Assembly (NCBI GenBank): GCA_021822485.1 | Contig: JAKAQP010000012.1 | Coordinates: forward strand, 1 to 42,806 | DNA length: 42,806 bases | Direction: 5' to 3' | Source: a bacterium | GTDB lineage: Bacteria > SZUA-79 > Acidulodesulfobacterales > Acidulodesulfobacteraceae | Part shown: in pieces, positions 42,070 to 42,806 of the stretch | How positions within the stretch are numbered: position 1 is the first letter of the stretch | How the letters are laid out: every line of letters starts with the position of its first letter | Program-made: the position numbers and the translations under genes | The notes under the pieces: model-generated | Told to the model about the DNA's origin: nothing | The model's database searches: none | Seen by the model: the letters and a program-made list of their open reading frames with translations, nothing else

Positions 42070-42806
42070 TTAATTGTTTTTTTTATTTTTTATTTCCCGC
42101 ATTTTTTTGTTAAAATCTTTTTTAAACGGTCTTCCTTGCGAGCGTCTTTCTATTCTAATACCTAAGATACGTTGAACTGCTTCTTCGAATATGGAATTTC
42201 CGGTTAACTGGCCGCGTTTTACGGAATCTCTTAAGAAACTAATTTCTTCGGGCGGACTAGTTTCGCCAATGAATTTTTCATAATTTTTTAATCTTATTTC
42301 GCCAGTTTCTCCAAGACTTAAAAATACCTTATCTAAATCTAATATTCGTGCGTTTTCTTCTTCATCATTCATTTTTATTTCTTTAATTTCTTTTATTCCT
42401 ATTTTTATATCTGTATCGTCATTTATTCCATAAGTCATTCTTTCTGAAAAACTTGACCATTTATATTCGATAGGATGATTCACAATGCCTGCCCTTATAG
42501 GATTTAATTCAATATATCGGCAGCAATTCAACAAATAATATTCTTTTTGAACCGGACTTGATTTATATCTGCTTTCCCACAGAGTGCCTGTTCTTCCTTC
42601 CAGTATATTAAAGTAACGGGTAGTTCTTGCTGATAGAGTTTTCATAAAAAGCGGGACTTTATATGCGTCGTTCCCCGGCTGTAAAAGCAGATGTACGTGA
42701 TTTGTCATAAGACAGTAGGCAAAAACTTTTATATCGAATTTCGCTTTTAATTCCAAAACATTATTTAAATATCTTTCATAATCTGAATTTTCCGCAAAAA
42801 TAATCT
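42070..42806 (-). mobile_element. REP-associated tyrosine transposase (RAYT, Y1/HUH family), 5' end beyond the window
   Basis: Minus-strand gene whose frame stays open to the window edge, so the N-terminus is missing. The TTG at 42756 is internal: IIFAENSDYERYLNN upstream is RAYT-like. The HUH motif is TNHVHLLL. TRYFN, the GTLWESRYKS stretch, and CCRYIELNPIRAGIV are the conserved core of the RAYT branch of IS200/IS605-type Y1 transposases. The probable catalytic tyrosine is in KEYYLL. After the core comes a charged extension with QGRPFKKDFNKKMREIK at the end. RAYTs act on REP palindromes; the repeat family between 10.9 and 31.6 kb is a plausible substrate, but no copy of it lies next to this gene in the visible part. 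Confidence 0.92.

Overview
The window is 42.8 kb of low-GC chromosomal DNA from a Gram-negative bacterium. Evidence for a Gram-negative cell is BamD, a LolB-like lipoprotein, a PilT ATPase and an outer-membrane barrel protein. Gene order (mur/fts cluster, mreBCD-mrdA-rodA, surE-pcm-rpoS) and the lysine/AT-rich proteins resemble deltaproteobacterial lineages. The Cyc2-like cytochrome-porin would fit an acid, iron-rich setting such as that of the Acidulodesulfobacterales (Sva0485). That placement is inference and was not tested against any database.

Layout. (1) 3-12217: division and cell-wall cluster, murF (cut by the window edge), mraY, murD, ftsW, murG, murC, murB, ddl, ftsQ, ftsA, ftsZ, all on + and mostly overlapping or tightly packed. 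(2) 12242-16380: a small accessory block, with a ModE-type regulator, a B12-binding radical SAM protein, a short CbiX-type chelatase, an orphan ABC ATPase and a class II aldolase. (3) 16545-23129: rod-shape operon mreB, mreC, mreD, a PpiD-like chaperone, mrdA (PBP2) and rodA. (4) 23142-32378: housekeeping genes pgpA, cinA, recA, pilT, recX, alaS, a LolB-like lipoprotein and bamD. (5) 32462-34477: infC-rpmI-rplT-ihfA-merR, without pheST. (6) 34480-39272: surE-pcm-rpoS, a GT39-type membrane glycosyltransferase and apt. (7) 39383-41573: a monoheme cytochrome c and a Cyc2-like monoheme cytochrome-porin with an elaborate upstream region. (8) 41574-42806: two strong terminators, a decayed reading frame, and a REP-associated tyrosine transposase (RAYT) running off the right edge.

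The main unlabelled structure is a family of at least 12 short palindromes, about 23-29 nt each, scattered from 10.9 to 31.6 kb. They lie only in gaps between genes. There are two stem types (GGGACAGAATT and GTGCCGGAATT) joined by mosaic intermediates, and several copies end 10-13 nt before a start codon. They look like REP/REPIN elements, and the RAYT at the right end is a plausible mobiliser. The second highlight is the Cyc2-like gene with its neighbouring cytochrome, tandem promoters, nested dyads and a purine-rich leader, a candidate extracellular Fe(II) oxidation module.

No tRNA, rRNA, CRISPR array or phage genes were seen.
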